A stretch of DNA of 64,000 nucleotides from Adenophora triphylla var. japonica (taxonomy: Eukaryota; Streptophyta; Magnoliopsida; Asterales; Campanulaceae): contig JAFEMH010000747.1 of NCBI GenBank assembly GCA_022495995.1, forward strand, positions 372,001 through 436,000. The letters are read 5' to 3'. Of this stretch, positions 1 through 33,059 are shown piece by piece (position 1 is the first letter of the stretch; each line of letters opens with the position of its first letter). The notes under the pieces are model-generated. The model made no database searches. It was not told where the DNA came from and saw only the letters and a list, made by a program, of their open reading frames with translations. The translations under genes and the position numbers were made by a program.

Positions 1-177
1 ACCCCACCCACTCATTCACTCTCTTCATTTTTCACCATACAATTTATTCAACCAACCTACTATTAACTCCACTCATTCTCTCTCTTCATTTCCTACCACA
101 CATTTTCATTATCTTAATAATATTTCTTAATTATTGTGCCCGAAAAAATGGTTCACAATCACATGGGACGGAGGGAG
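1..177. mobile_element. Stowaway MITE, right part only
   Basis: The segment ends in GGGACGGAGGGAG followed by TA, the right terminus of a Stowaway (Tc1/mariner-derived) MITE. The body is the C/T-rich 'cactcattctctctc' type seen in other copies of this window. The left terminus lies outside the window. Confidence 0.8.
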
Positions 178-179
178 TA

Positions 180-830
180 TAATACTTTAGAGTTTAGATA
201 TATGATTTAGGGTTTAGGGTATGATGGGGTATAAATATGATTTAAGGTATAGAGGTTAGGGTATGGGATATATAAGGTTTAGGGTTTAGGGTTTAGCAAG
301 TAGTATATACTATAAGGTTTAGGGTATAGGAGTCTATACTTTAGAGTTTAGGTATATAATTTAGGGTTTAGGGTATAGGGTATAAATATGATTTAAGGTA
401 TACTCCCCCCGTCTCACATTAGTTTACTCATTTACTGTTGAGAACGAAAAATAAGGAGTTAATATATATAATGTTATTAAAGTAAGAGTTGTGAGTGGGT
501 AGGAGAGAGAAAGTGGGATAGAGAATAGTAAGTGGATAGTTGTTGTGAGTTGACAAGTGGGTCTCATGAATAAAGAAGTATTAAAAAATTTCCTTTTTAG
601 AAAAGTGTGACTTTAAAGTGGGACGCCCAAAATAGCAAAACGGGTAAGATTTTATAGGACGGAGGGAGTATAGGTTAGGGTATGGAATATATAGGGTTTA
701 GTGAGTGGTATATATAGGATTTAGGGTTTAGTGTTTAGTGATTGGGATAAATATAATTCAAGATATATGATTTAGGGTTAGGGTATGGGATATATAGGGT
801 TTAGGGTTTATAAATATGTGTTTATTTTTT
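180..830. repeat. Degenerate interstitial telomere-like repeats
   Basis: GGTTTAGGG/TTTAGGG words recur many times, mixed with variants such as GGTATGGGATATATAG. The perfect plant telomere unit is TTTAGGG. The tract is interrupted by a Stowaway MITE at 403-668 and resumes after it. No gene is seen here. Confidence 0.75.
403..668. mobile_element. Stowaway MITE
   Basis: The left end CTCCCCCCGTCTC and right end GACGGAGGGAG are inverted and flanked by TA on both sides. It is inserted inside the telomere-like tract. Its internal sequence ('gtaagtg', 'gacaagtgggtct') matches the MITE-derived part of the 1.24-kb array unit starting at 29825. Confidence 0.85.
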
Positions 831-1429
831 TATTAATTTTTTATTAACTAGGAAATAATATTTTAGACTTTTTTTATTACTGATATTTTTTACAAAAAGG
901 TATATAAAAAGAGTTGTTCTTGTGTGAAACTAGTTCTAGGATAAGTTATCCTAGAACCTGTTTTGCGAAAGTGTTTTTTCTAGTACAATAAAGTGTCTGG
1001 CCTATTATGACACTAATAAACACATTTAAATCGGTTGTAATGTTAAATAATGCGGTGATATTGTTGAAAAATAGTGCCTGTTGTAGTGTTAAAAAGTGTC
1101 TGTTGTAGTATTGAAAAGTGCCTCTTGTAGTATTGAAAAATGCCTGTTGTAATATTGAAAAGTGTCAAGTGAATTAAAAAACACATGCCTGTTGTAGTGT
1201 CAAAAAGTGCCTTTTGTAGTATTGAAAACTGTCTTCTACAGTATCAAAAAATGTCTGGTGAATTTTCGTAAGTTTCAAGTGAGTTCAAAAATACATGCCT
1301 GTTGTAGCGTTGAAAAGTGCCTCTTGTAGTATTCAAAAATTGCCTTATACAGTGTCAAAATGTGCCTGTGCGTTTTTCGTAAGTTCGAGTTATTTACAAA
1401 AATGTCACCGCGCCTATTGAAAAGTTCTA
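831..1429. repeat. AT-rich segment and ~24-bp minisatellite
   Basis: From about 1040 to 1400 a ~24-bp unit resembling TGCCTGTTGTAGTGTTGAAAAG is repeated in tandem with many substitutions. The preceding AT-rich piece (about 835-910) recurs at 1893-1965. No open gene is visible, and the origin is unknown. Confidence 0.6.
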
Positions 1430-1713
1430 CTCCCTCCGTCCCGCTAATATTAGCACACTTTCCTTTTTGGGCGTCCCGCTAATATCCGCACACTCCCAAA
1501 AAGGAAACTTTATATTAATAAAATATTCACTCAACCCCACTCATTCTCTCTCCTACATTATTTTAATACTCACAACACCATTATAATTTATTACACCCTC
1601 CACTCATTCTCTCTCCACTCATTCTTTTACACTCACAACATTTTATTAAAATATCATATTCCTTAATTCCCGCGCAAACAGTGTTTGTGCTAATACTAAT
1701 GGGACGGAGGGAG
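1430..1713. mobile_element. Stowaway MITE
   Basis: Full-length element with CTCCCTCCGTCCC at the left, GGGACGGAGGGAG at the right and TA flanks. It contains paired 'cactcattctctctcc' blocks. It splits a repeated 'ttatttacaaaaatgcc' motif present on both sides. Confidence 0.92.
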
Positions 1714-2521
1714 TACTTATTTACAAAAATGCCAGCGCGCACATTTTAAAACACGTTCTACGCTCAGCGAGCGTAGAACACGTTTCACCCAAGATATTGT
1801 GATATAAAAAAGATAAATAAAAAAAAACTAAACAAATGAAAGTGTATAAAAGAAAAGAGGGAAGAACTACCCTTTATTTATTTTTAATTTTTTATTGATT
1901 AGAAAATAATATTTTAGACTTTTTTTATTACTGATATTTATTACAAATATGTATATAAAAAAAAAGATTACAAAAAAAAACTAAACAATTTAAACTATAT
2001 AAATTGTTTAGTAGATAAAGAAAAAACTATTTTTTACAAATAGGTCCGTGCGGATTTCATTGTAAACGGGCCAATGGGCCACGGATCATACGGATCTTTC
2101 GATCCGTGGGTCAAAGTCCGATTCGTGTGAACTTTCTTGATCCAAGGCCCAAGCCCTCCCCGTATGCAAAGTGGGTTGGGCGAACTACGGATCACGAGCT
2201 TGACGGGCGTTGGCCAAACGGATCCCGGACAACGATCCGTGGGAACCTCCCGCGAATGTGAGCCCATTTTGGCCATCAGACAGATACCAATAAAGAAAGA
2301 AAGTTAAAACAAGACAAGCAGCCCAGAAACCAATACCTACAAGCAGATAGGACGAGGTTCTATGTATTTAGCCCAAAAGGCCAAACTTCAACCACCTCTT
2401 GGACATGGGTCCCACCCACCATCCCTCCACCCAACGCACCACCACGTTCACCCTCTTCTATGTTAATGTTGGGATTCCCAAAACAAAACGACTCAGCCTC
2501 ACCATTCTTGGTTACCAAAAT
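1714..2521. other. Intergenic DNA, no gene seen
   Basis: Holds an imperfect hairpin (about 1748-1788, GTTCTACGCTC paired with GAGCGTAGAAC), a second copy of the AT-rich piece from 835-910, and a segment with several ACGGATC/GATCCGT words (2040-2280). None is assignable to a known gene. Short open frames here have no recognisable similarity. Confidence 0.4.
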
Positions 2522-3303
2522 TAGGGAGGTAAGTGGTTCGATTTAAATCGCAGTTTGAGATCGACTCGAATCAAATCATGCGATTTGGTTTGATTTTCAA
2601 GTATGAATGGTTCGGTTCAGTCTCAAATATTTACAAACCACATGGTTCGATTTGGTTTGTGGTCTGACCTTCCCAAACCAAACTAAACCGAACCAAACCA
2701 AACCGCGGTTTGAGACCGCGAGACCGAACCACCAAATGAACCGCGAGACCAAACTTCCAAACCGAACCACATTACCTAAACTAATCCTAACCCTTGTTTT
2801 GTATTTTAATTAATATTTTTGTATCTTTATTAAAATTTACATAAACTAATCATAACCCCCGTTTTATATTTTATTTAATATTAATTTCATCATTTGTTAT
2901 ATTCATTACGACACATAAATAATCAAGTTCTCTCTACGATCGCCATTGTAAAGTGTTTTTCTTCCTTCGACCTCTCTCTTCCTCTAGTCTCTTAAACACT
3001 CGCATTTTTCGCTCTTCCTCCATGATCAAGAAAAATTTAAAAAATATGAAAATGAGTTGCGATCTGAATCATAGTTTGAACCGTAATCTAAATAATGGTC
3101 TGAACCACGGTCTGGACCGCGGTCTGAACCGCATAATTGAACCGCGATTTGAACTAAACCGAACCAAACCATAGCGGTTTGGTTTGGTTTGATTTGGTTC
3201 AGTTTAAATTTTTTCATGATTCGATTCGATTTGAAATTTTTCCAAACCGATGACTAGTGGTTCGGTCTCTAAATTCCCCCAAACCGAACCATTTACACCC
3301 CTA
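2522..3303. mobile_element. Nonautonomous hAT-like element, 'TAGGGGTGTAAATGG' family, copy A
   Basis: The termini TAGGGAGGTAAGTGG and CCATTTACACCCCTA are inverted. The subterminal regions are packed with GGTTTGGTTCGG/CCGAACCAAACC words in both orientations. The flanks ACCAAAAT and ACCAAACC agree at six of eight positions, consistent with an aged 8-bp hAT target duplication. No transposase is encoded. The same family recurs at 7037 and 9666. Confidence 0.75.
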
Positions 3304-3427
3304 ACCAAACCAATGGGACTAATATGCGAAAGTATCACATTTGTCCAATTTTTTATGGTAACTTTGGCTTTTATGTAAAGCTCTATATTTTTATATTTTT
3401 ATGCAATTATAAAAATTGTTATTAATA

Positions 3428-3656
3428 CTCCCTCCATCCCAAAATGTTCGTCTCATTTGACTTTTTGTTGAACTTTGACTACAAATTTATGAAAAATTAA
3501 TCATGTTCATGAAATTCTAAAAGTTATTGATAATATTATTAATGGTAAATCAATAGAAATTTTTAGAATTTCATGAACATAATTAAATTGTCATATATTT
3601 GTGGTTAAAGTTCAATAAAAAAGTCAAATGGGACAAATATTTTGAAACGGAGGGAG
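3428..3656. mobile_element. Stowaway-type MITE with long inverted repeat
   Basis: CTCCCTCCATCCC and ACGGAGGGAG ends lie between TA dinucleotides. The two halves are near-complementary (gactttttgttgaactttgac against gttaaagttcaataaaaaag), so the transcript could fold into a long hairpin. Confidence 0.85.
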
Positions 3657-3797
3657 TATTATTCTTAATGGTAAAACAATAGAAATTTTTAGAATTTCAT
3701 AGTCATATCTAGATTTTCATAAAATTACAATCAATTTTCAATTGAGTTGACCATAAAAGTCAAGTGTGAGACAAATTTTTCAAGACGGAAGGAGCAT
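3657..3797. mobile_element. Truncated second copy of the 3428 MITE family
   Basis: The sequence 'taatggtaaaacaatagaaatttttag' repeats the preceding element, and the segment ends in a mutated terminus CAAGACGGAAGGAG. Only the right half is present. Confidence 0.6.
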
Positions 3798-4007
3798 ATA
3801 AATACAACATTTTTTTGTTAAAAAAAATTAAGGAGCTCTCCCTCACATAGGCTTGTTTTTCCTCGTATTTAGAAGTAAATTTGTTCAATGGGCTAGGGAA
3901 AAAAGTTCAAGAATCACATTTTGGACCCAACTTCTGTGCCTCAAATAAATATAACTACCCCCTACTAAATTTTGCCAGAAACAATACCAAAATGGGAAGT
4001 ACCTCGC

Positions 4008-26638
<22,631 letters not shown>

Positions 26639-26966
26639 GCTTCAAGTATAATTCTTTAATAGTACTTGCTGCCAAGACAGAAGGAAGAAAACAATATTAG
26701 GTCGCAACTCTGAAAATAGCCAAGTAATGTAAGTGATACACTATCCATAGCTACCGCCAAGGAGACAGCTTGATTTTCGTAATTTGATAAGCTAAAATTT
26801 GGATAGAAGAATGTCACAGAAATAAATCATACAGTTTAGCAGCTTGAAGTTTACTCAAACATTACTTATTAATAACGAAAAGTTTACTCCAAATGAAACT
26901 GGTACATCCAAGGCAGCAAAGTGAGGCTTCAACAAGTACTAATTAGGTGACAACGCACGAAGAATC
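26639..26966. promoter_or_regulatory. Upstream region of NOM1
   Basis: This 328-bp gap between the NOM1 start codon and the SRD2 duplicate must hold the NOM1 5' UTR and at least the proximal promoter. No clear TATA box could be fixed; placement is by position only. Confidence 0.4.
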
Positions 26967-27333
26967 ATTGTATGATAGGATCACATTTACATTGTGAAAA
27001 ATACATTAGCAAACACCACAAAAACATAAAGTTTAAAACCGATACCCCACCCCTTGCAATCAACATTCACTTTCATATTCCATGAATCTAACAGAGAATT
27101 TTTGGAACTGCAAGTCCAATCGAAACACAACCACAGGAGAAGCTGTTTTAAGTATGAAAGTCCTCTGGAGGGATCAGCATGCAATCACCCTGATAAGAAT
27201 AAGGAATCCTGACTCCAGATGATCTTTAGGCACATAAAAATGTTTGCACCTGTCTCAATTGAGGTATATTTTGATCCATTCACATCGTTAAGAAGTTCCT
27301 TTTGTTTTTGTTTGCTTCACAATCACTTTTCAT
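26967..27333 (-). pseudogene. Decayed duplicate of the SRD2 3' half
   Basis: Read on the minus strand this follows the coding DNA of SRD2 (27345-28670) in the same order: AGCAAAAGGAACTTCT becomes 'acaaaaggaacttct', TATTGCCATCAGGGTGATTGCA becomes 'attcttatcagggtgattgca', then 'ccggaggatctt' / 'ctccagaggactt', 'cagcttatcctgtggt' / 'cagcttctcctgtggt', and the end 'catgcttcactatgtaaat' / 'gtatttttcacaatgtaaat'. It is full of indels and stops. It lies directly 3' of SRD2 in the same orientation, as expected from a tandem duplication. Confidence 0.8.
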
Positions 27334-27344
27334 GGTTCCACAAA

Positions 27345-28670
27345 TTATTCATGTATATAATCATACACTGAAAAATCATTGTATAAAAGTGACCGATTTA
27401 CATAGTGAAGCATGTAATAGCAAATAGGGCAGAAATAGCAGGGGTTTGACAGAGCCCACTTATCATCCACTGTCACCTTTTCTGCACCATAAATCTTACA
27501 AACAGAGCACTTTTGCAGACGCGGTTTTACTTGATTTGTGACCACAGGATAAGCTGTTCGGTTCTGAAGATCCTCCGGATTTATCAATCTCATGTCTCGA
27601 ATGACTATTGCATGCTTGCAATCACCCTGATGGCAATACAAATATCCCGCTCCAAGTCGAAAGCGCAAGTCACGCAAACGTGTTTTTTGCATCTGAACAG
27701 CTTTGAACTGTGGCAATTTCGTTGCATTTCCACTGCCTAGAAGTTCCTTTTGCTTCTGTTGTAATTCACCAGAAATTATGCACTCCCATTTCTCATGTGC
27801 TTCCTTCTTGGAACCCCTAATCCAATCAAGTATAGGTTTACTGTAGTCAATAGCAGAGGGGTCCCTCAAATCATTGCAGAATACATCCTCAATAAGGAAA
27901 TATCCAGAATGATCGTCCTCCTCAGCTTTTTTCATAATCTCATCTGTCGAGCAATGTATCTTATCCTTCAGTTCATCCAAAGTTTGCCTTCCTAGAACCA
28001 TGAGTTCTTGAGTCTTCAACCATGTTCGCTTACTATGGTAAACCTCGATGCAGAGAAGGATTTCCGGATAAAGGACCGGTGCAGGTTCAAGAGTATTTGA
28101 TAACCTCACCTTATTTGAATAGCCTGTAGACTTGAGGCATGCCACACTATCACACTTCTTAGATGGCGCAGTTACAAGCTCACTGACGCTGGAACTACCA
28201 TTGAATGAGTGCAATCTAGCAGCTGCTTTGTCTTCATCTTGTTTCTGTTTAATTCTCGCAAGTTCCTCCACCTTTGCTTTGCAACATTCTTCGAGGATAT
28301 CATCTTTATGCCAAGTACCCCTCTTTTTCCTCTTCCTGGAGACACCCTTACTTGATTCTCCATTATCAGCATTCCCTTGAGGAGAATTAGACGAAACCAT
28401 AACCTCACCATCCTTGAATACTACTTGAAACGCTTTATCGACCAACTCCTCCTCCGTGAGAATTTTAAGCTCGTCAACAGATGTATCCTCCTCACAACAA
28501 ATTTCATCACCAATTTCCCCCTTAAGAGACTCGAGTTCATCAAGTAGCGATGATTCAAACTCCGTGACTACGACTAGTGGACCCACCATGCCGGGAACGT
28601 ATACAGGACCGCCACGTGCCATTGAAGCATAAACCTCATTTGCTTCTTCAACAACAGAAGACCCTGGCAT
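27345..28670 (-). CDS. SRD2: snRNA-activating complex subunit 3 (SRD2/SNAP50)
   Basis: Single-exon gene of 441 codons, ATG at 28670 and TAA at 27345. SNAPc binds the upstream element of snRNA promoters in the nucleus and is needed for both pol II and pol III snRNA transcription; Arabidopsis SRD2 is the plant SNAP50 orthologue. The first ~190 residues are variable and charged, with a basic run SRKRKKR (111-117). The conserved region starts near residue 198 (V-L-Y-P-E-I-L-L-C-I-E-V-Y) and continues through T-W-L-K-T-Q-E, G-Y-F-L-I-E-D-V-F and L-R-D-L-R-F-R-L-G. The C-terminal zinc-binding part shows C346, H347, C351, H353, then C388-x2-C391 and C411-x2-C414-x2-C417, ending on F-S-V-Y-D-Y. All key residues are present. 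A short decayed copy of its 3' half lies just downstream. Confidence 0.96.
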   Translation of the reverse strand: MPGSSVVEEANEVYASMARGGPVYVPGMVGPLVVVTEFESSLLDELESLKGEIGDEICCEEDTSVDELKILTEEELVDKAFQVVFKDGEVMVSSNSPQGNADNGESSKGVSRKRKKRGTWHKDDILEECCKAKVEELARIKQKQDEDKAAARLHSFNGSSSVSELVTAPSKKCDSVACLKSTGYSNKVRLSNTLEPAPVLYPEILLCIEVYHSKRTWLKTQELMVLGRQTLDELKDKIHCSTDEIMKKAEEDDHSGYFLIEDVFCNDLRDPSAIDYSKPILDWIRGSKKEAHEKWECIISGELQQKQKELLGSGNATKLPQFKAVQMQKTRLRDLRFRLGAGYLYCHQGDCKHAIVIRDMRLINPEDLQNRTAYPVVTNQVKPRLQKCSVCKIYGAEKVTVDDKWALSNPCYFCPICYYMLHYVNRSLLYNDFSVYDYIHE

Positions 28671-29284
28671 CTAGGATGTCAACGGGTCGGGGTCGGGGTC
28701 GGGGTCGGATCAGTGCCGATTCGAATCCGATCCGAACAGCACAAACCCTTTACTGAAACCGCGCCGATCCGAAAAATCGACTCAGAAATAAAATGATAGA
28801 AAAATCAGAAATAAAATGAGTAGCTAAATACTCCATACAGTCAATGCTGCACATACAGTATGCCAAAAATTGGTGCTTAAGCACAATTGTAATGAACAAA
28901 ACTAAATGAGTAGGCAGAAACAAACATAGTTGAGCTAAAATGATAGAAAAATCGACTCACCTTATGCAAAATCCGGCGCCGATTGCCACCAATTCAGACT
29001 TTTTTCTTGCGGTCTTGACTCCTTCGAACAGCCACGAAGAGCCTACTACTCACGAAGAGCCTACTACTGAGATGAGAGACAGGCGGAGAGAGAGACGAGG
29101 GCGGAGAGAGAGAGAAATAGGGAGAGAGCGGAGAGAGAGAAAGACAGGCATCTATATATATAACCCTAATTTTTAATTTTTATTATTTTTATTTTTTTGG
29201 CAAAACATCATAAATATATAAAAAAAAGTAAGAGTTGATTTTATAAAAAACGCGTTTTTTTTAAGCTCAAGAAAAAACCATTTT
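28671..29284. other. Upstream region of SRD2 with simple repeats
   Basis: Contains a GTCGGG-type run (28684-28706: gggtcggggtcggggtcgg), a direct duplication of CACGAAGAGCCTACTACT (about 29033-29068) and a GA-rich tract (29075-29145). The promoter and 5' UTR of SRD2 should lie in the first few hundred bases, but no TATA box could be placed with confidence. Confidence 0.45.
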
Positions 29285-29670
29285 TACACCGGCACTTTTT
29301 ACACTGGCACTATTTTATACTAACACTGGCATTTTTTATCCTACATTGGCACTTAATAATACATGCATTGCACTATTTACACTGGCACTTTGTTACACTA
29401 ACACTGACATTTTTTTACACTAACACTGGCACTTAATAATACATGTACTGACAATCTTTACACTGGCACTTTGTTACACTAACAATGGCACTTTGTTACA
29501 CTAACAATGGCACTTTTTTTACACTAACACTGGCACTTAATAATACATGCGCTGCACTTTTTACATTAACACTTTGTTACACTAACACTAATACTTTTTT
29601 ACACTGGCACTTAATAATACATGAACTTGCACTTTTTAAACTGGCACTTTGTTACTCTAACACTGGCGCT
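29285..29670. repeat. Minisatellite with 'TTACACTAACACTGGCAC' units
   Basis: Variants of TTTTTACACTAACACTGGCAC and CACTTAATAATACATGCACTG alternate about ten times in tandem. It ends just before the left edge of the 1.24-kb array. No coding meaning. Confidence 0.85.
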
Positions 29671-30942
29671 AGGGGGGAATCGAAACACATTTTTTCTAAC
29701 CTTAAGAAAAAATGAGATGTTCATAGATTGCAGAGAGGCTGCTGATTTGGCCAAGGTGTCTGCCGCTATATTCGCCTCTCTATATACAAAAGACAGCCAC
29801 AGTTCTTCAAAATGAGCAAAACGTGGGAACCGGGCACTTTGGTTATTCTTGGACAGATTTGGCCCTAACTTCTAATATATACACCCACAGTCACTCCGTC
29901 TTAACATAAATTAGGAAAATTTTATAAAACAAAAAAACATGAATTAGGAAATTACTACAGTTTACTTCCTCCGTCCCACTATAAAAATCACAAAATATGT
30001 TTTGTTAAAAAATAATATAAAATGGAGTAAGTGTTATGAGTATAAAAAGTGAAGTATGAGAGAGAAGTGGGGTAAAAATAATAAGTGAATAAATGATGAA
30101 AAAGAGTATAACAAGTGGGTCTTATAAATAAACAAGCATTAAAAACTTTCCTATTTGGATTTGTACGTTTTGAAATGAGACACCAAAATGGACGTTTCTA
30201 GTGAATTCTCGGTTGAGTACAAAGTTCTTGAAGTTGTTAATGGAGAGACCCCAAAAGGGCTTGAATTTGCGGAGAGATGATTGTAAGAAACCATAATTTA
30301 ATTTGGAGGAAATATACTATCTTCTTTCGGTAGTTGAGTCTTCTTGAATATGCATATCTGAGCATTCTTCGTGTGAACTAGATACACATGACACTACTGG
30401 AAATCCCTGGCGGGTTTTTGAATTCCTATTTCTTCGTTTTTCTTTTTGGATATGCTTGGGCTTAATTGTCGTCTCATAATCTAGTGGTTTTTTTTTAGTT
30501 ATATACATAGGTTATTTGAGGTCGGGTCGGGCCTAGAGTCGGATCAGCAGTGTTACCGAACTCGATCCGAACTTGATCGGGTCACAAAAAATTGAAACCA
30601 TATCCGAAATTTTTTGGATCGAATCGCATTCGGGTACGAATCGGGTTCAATCAAATTGTCATCCCTATCTCCATCTAGAACTATGACTATCTTCCTTACC
30701 CCCCCTCTTTCAAATATTTCACCCATTCTATCTCATCGACTGAAACCCTAATTTTTTTGTCAACTAATTTTGGTTCGATAAAAGATAATCACCAGTAACA
30801 TGCTTTCTACCGATGATTTCTATCTTTTTAAAGATATTGAGCGAATTAACTGAAATACAGAACGGCTGGGATTACATTCAATTGGGATAAAAACTTATCA
30901 AATTGTGAAGTAAGAGAAAAATCTAAAAATCGGAAAGCTAAC

Positions 30943-31096
30943 CTGGCTATAGCCGAAATGTGAAAGCTTGGTTATGGTGATGAGGGGCGGCGGCGGCGGC
31001 TTGTAGGTAATCGACGACAGAGGAGAGGGTTTCTTTGCAGTCGGTTTAAGAAGTGGTGCTCCAAACGGGAACTGGACACTTTGGTTATTGTTGGAC
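30943..31096 (-). other. Array unit: exon-like segment A (unit 1 copy)
   Basis: On the minus strand an open frame with S-N-N-N-Q-S, F-G-A-P-L-L-K-P-T-A-K-K-P-S-P-L and S-I-T-Y-K-P-P-P-P-P ends at a consensus donor CAGgttagc. Equivalent segments end at 38741, 50150, 51374 and 52615 in the next units, with the frame mostly kept. There is no ATG in frame; an upstream TATATATTAG could be an acceptor. The product is unknown, and the piece looks like part of a duplicated gene. Confidence 0.5.
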
Positions 31097-31921
31097 AAAT
31101 TTGGCAGCTTCTAATATATACTCCCATGCTCACTCCGTCTTAACATAAATTAGGAAAATTTAATAAAACAAAAAAACATGAATTAGGAAAATACTACAGT
31201 ATACTTCCTCCATCCCACTATAAAAAGCACAAAATAAGTTTTATTAAAAAAATATATGAAATGGAGTAAGTGTTATGAGTATGAAAAGTGAAGTATGAGA
31301 GAGAAGTGGGGTAAAAAATAGTAAGTGAATAAATAATGTGAGTATAACAAGTGTGTCTTATAAATAACAAGCATTAAAAACTTTTCTATTTGGATTTGTA
31401 CGTTTTGTAATGATACACCAAAATAGACGGTTCTAGTGAATTCTCGATTGAGTACAAAGTTCTTGAAGTTGTTAATGGAGAGTGGGGAGAGATGATCGTA
31501 AGAAACCATAACTTTAGAGGAAATATACTATTTTCTTTCAGTAGTTGAATCTTCCTAAATATGCATATCTGAGCATTCTTCATGTTAACCAGATACACAT
31601 GACACTACTGAAAATTCCTGGCGGGTTTCTGGATTCCTATTTCTTCGTTCTTCTCTATGGATATGCTTGGGATTAATTGCCGTCTCATAATCTAGTGGGT
31701 TTTTTCCTTTTTTTTTCTTTTTTCTTTTTTCTTTTTTTTTTAGATATATACCTAGGTTATTTGAGATCGGGTATGGTCTCGGGTCGGGTCAGCAGTGTTA
31801 TCGAACCCGCTCCGAACCCTGCCGGGTCATAAAAAATTGAAAGCATATCTGAGTTTTTCAGATCGGATCGCCTTCGATACGGATCGTCTTCGATCAAATT
31901 GCCATCCCTGCTGGCATCTCC

Positions 31922-32410
31922 TGTTGGAACATTCCTATTTCAATAACCCGAAAGCACTCAAGTCTAGATTAAGTAAGAGAAGAAGATGAAGGCGGAAGCG
32001 TGATACCTGTTGAGTCCATCTTGTTACTTGATGATGTTCTTGCAAAGGAAGGAAGAGAAGAAGAAGAAAATCACGTAGGGAATTATAGATCTTCTTGATG
32101 ATGAATGCCTTCCTTAGAACTCAGATTATAGAGAGAGTAAATAAGGATGATGTAGTAGTTTCTAGGCTGATGGTAGGCCTCTATATATAGGAAACAATGG
32201 CACCTCATCAAGGGACTACACCCTTTCAATTAAGCGGTGTGAAATTACCATTCTGCCCATCATAAATAGGTAATTTCCACCTCGGGAATTCTACACATTT
32301 AATTAATATTCTATACTTTTCAATAACATTATTTTAATGATTTATACATGTACGTCTACATGTCACTTATATTTATTAAGTATACACATTTTGCAATCCA
32401 TGTTCTAACA
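31922..32410 (-). repeat. copia 3' LTR (left in window)
   Basis: 489 bp, TGTTGG...TAACA. Next to it lies the complement of the polypurine tract CCAAGTGGGAGAT (32411-32423). Confidence 0.93.
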
Positions 32411-32423
32411 ATCTCCCACTTGG

Positions 32424-33059
32424 ATTGCCCAAACATGTGTTTATACTTTAACAAATCCTCATAAAATCATATTCATAATGTAAATGACAATCCATATGTA
32501 CACTTCATTGTCATTCTAAAACAATCTCGTCCATTAGTTTCACAAGTATAGGAACTAAAGGGGCAGTCGTTGTAATTGATTCGCAACTAAACCCACATTA
32601 ATCACATATATATGTTCAACTAAATGACATAGATTAAGTATAGATGTGTAGCATGAAAAACTTAATGAATATATTAAAACATGTATATATATTCCATCAA
32701 CTAGTCCTAATTAACCAAATGAGATCAATATGAATAAAACAAATAGCAAATAAAGCACAACACGAACTCCCACTATATTATGCATTATCAAAAATCGTTT
32801 CACCCATATGAGCAGTATGCTCGTGAAACATAAAAAAAAGAGATAACGCTTTATAAAATGGATCCAATAACATGGAGTTTGATCCTATAAGTTGTATATC
32901 TATTTGTTCAATTTATACTTATTTCTCTTTCACAAGAGATATAACCATATGATGTCCTTCGACATCTTTGCATCCAGTAAAACAGAATCGGAATACCTAA
33001 TGATCTAAAAATGATCCGATTTTGTATACATAAGCATGTAGTTTAATGTTTTATAGGTA
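32424..33059. other. copia 3' internal region, noncoding
   Basis: AT-rich sequence between the RNase H stub and the polypurine tract. No intact domain; most of RNase H has been lost. Confidence 0.6.

Noticed and set aside
1748..1788. Helitron terminal hairpin
   Set aside because: The hairpin is not followed at the expected distance by a CTRR end, and no TC start could be paired with it.
30317..30508. Independent small gene in array unit 1
   Set aside because: Frames in the units depend on non-ATG starts, differ between units by stops, and partly overlap the MITE; reported as exon-like only.
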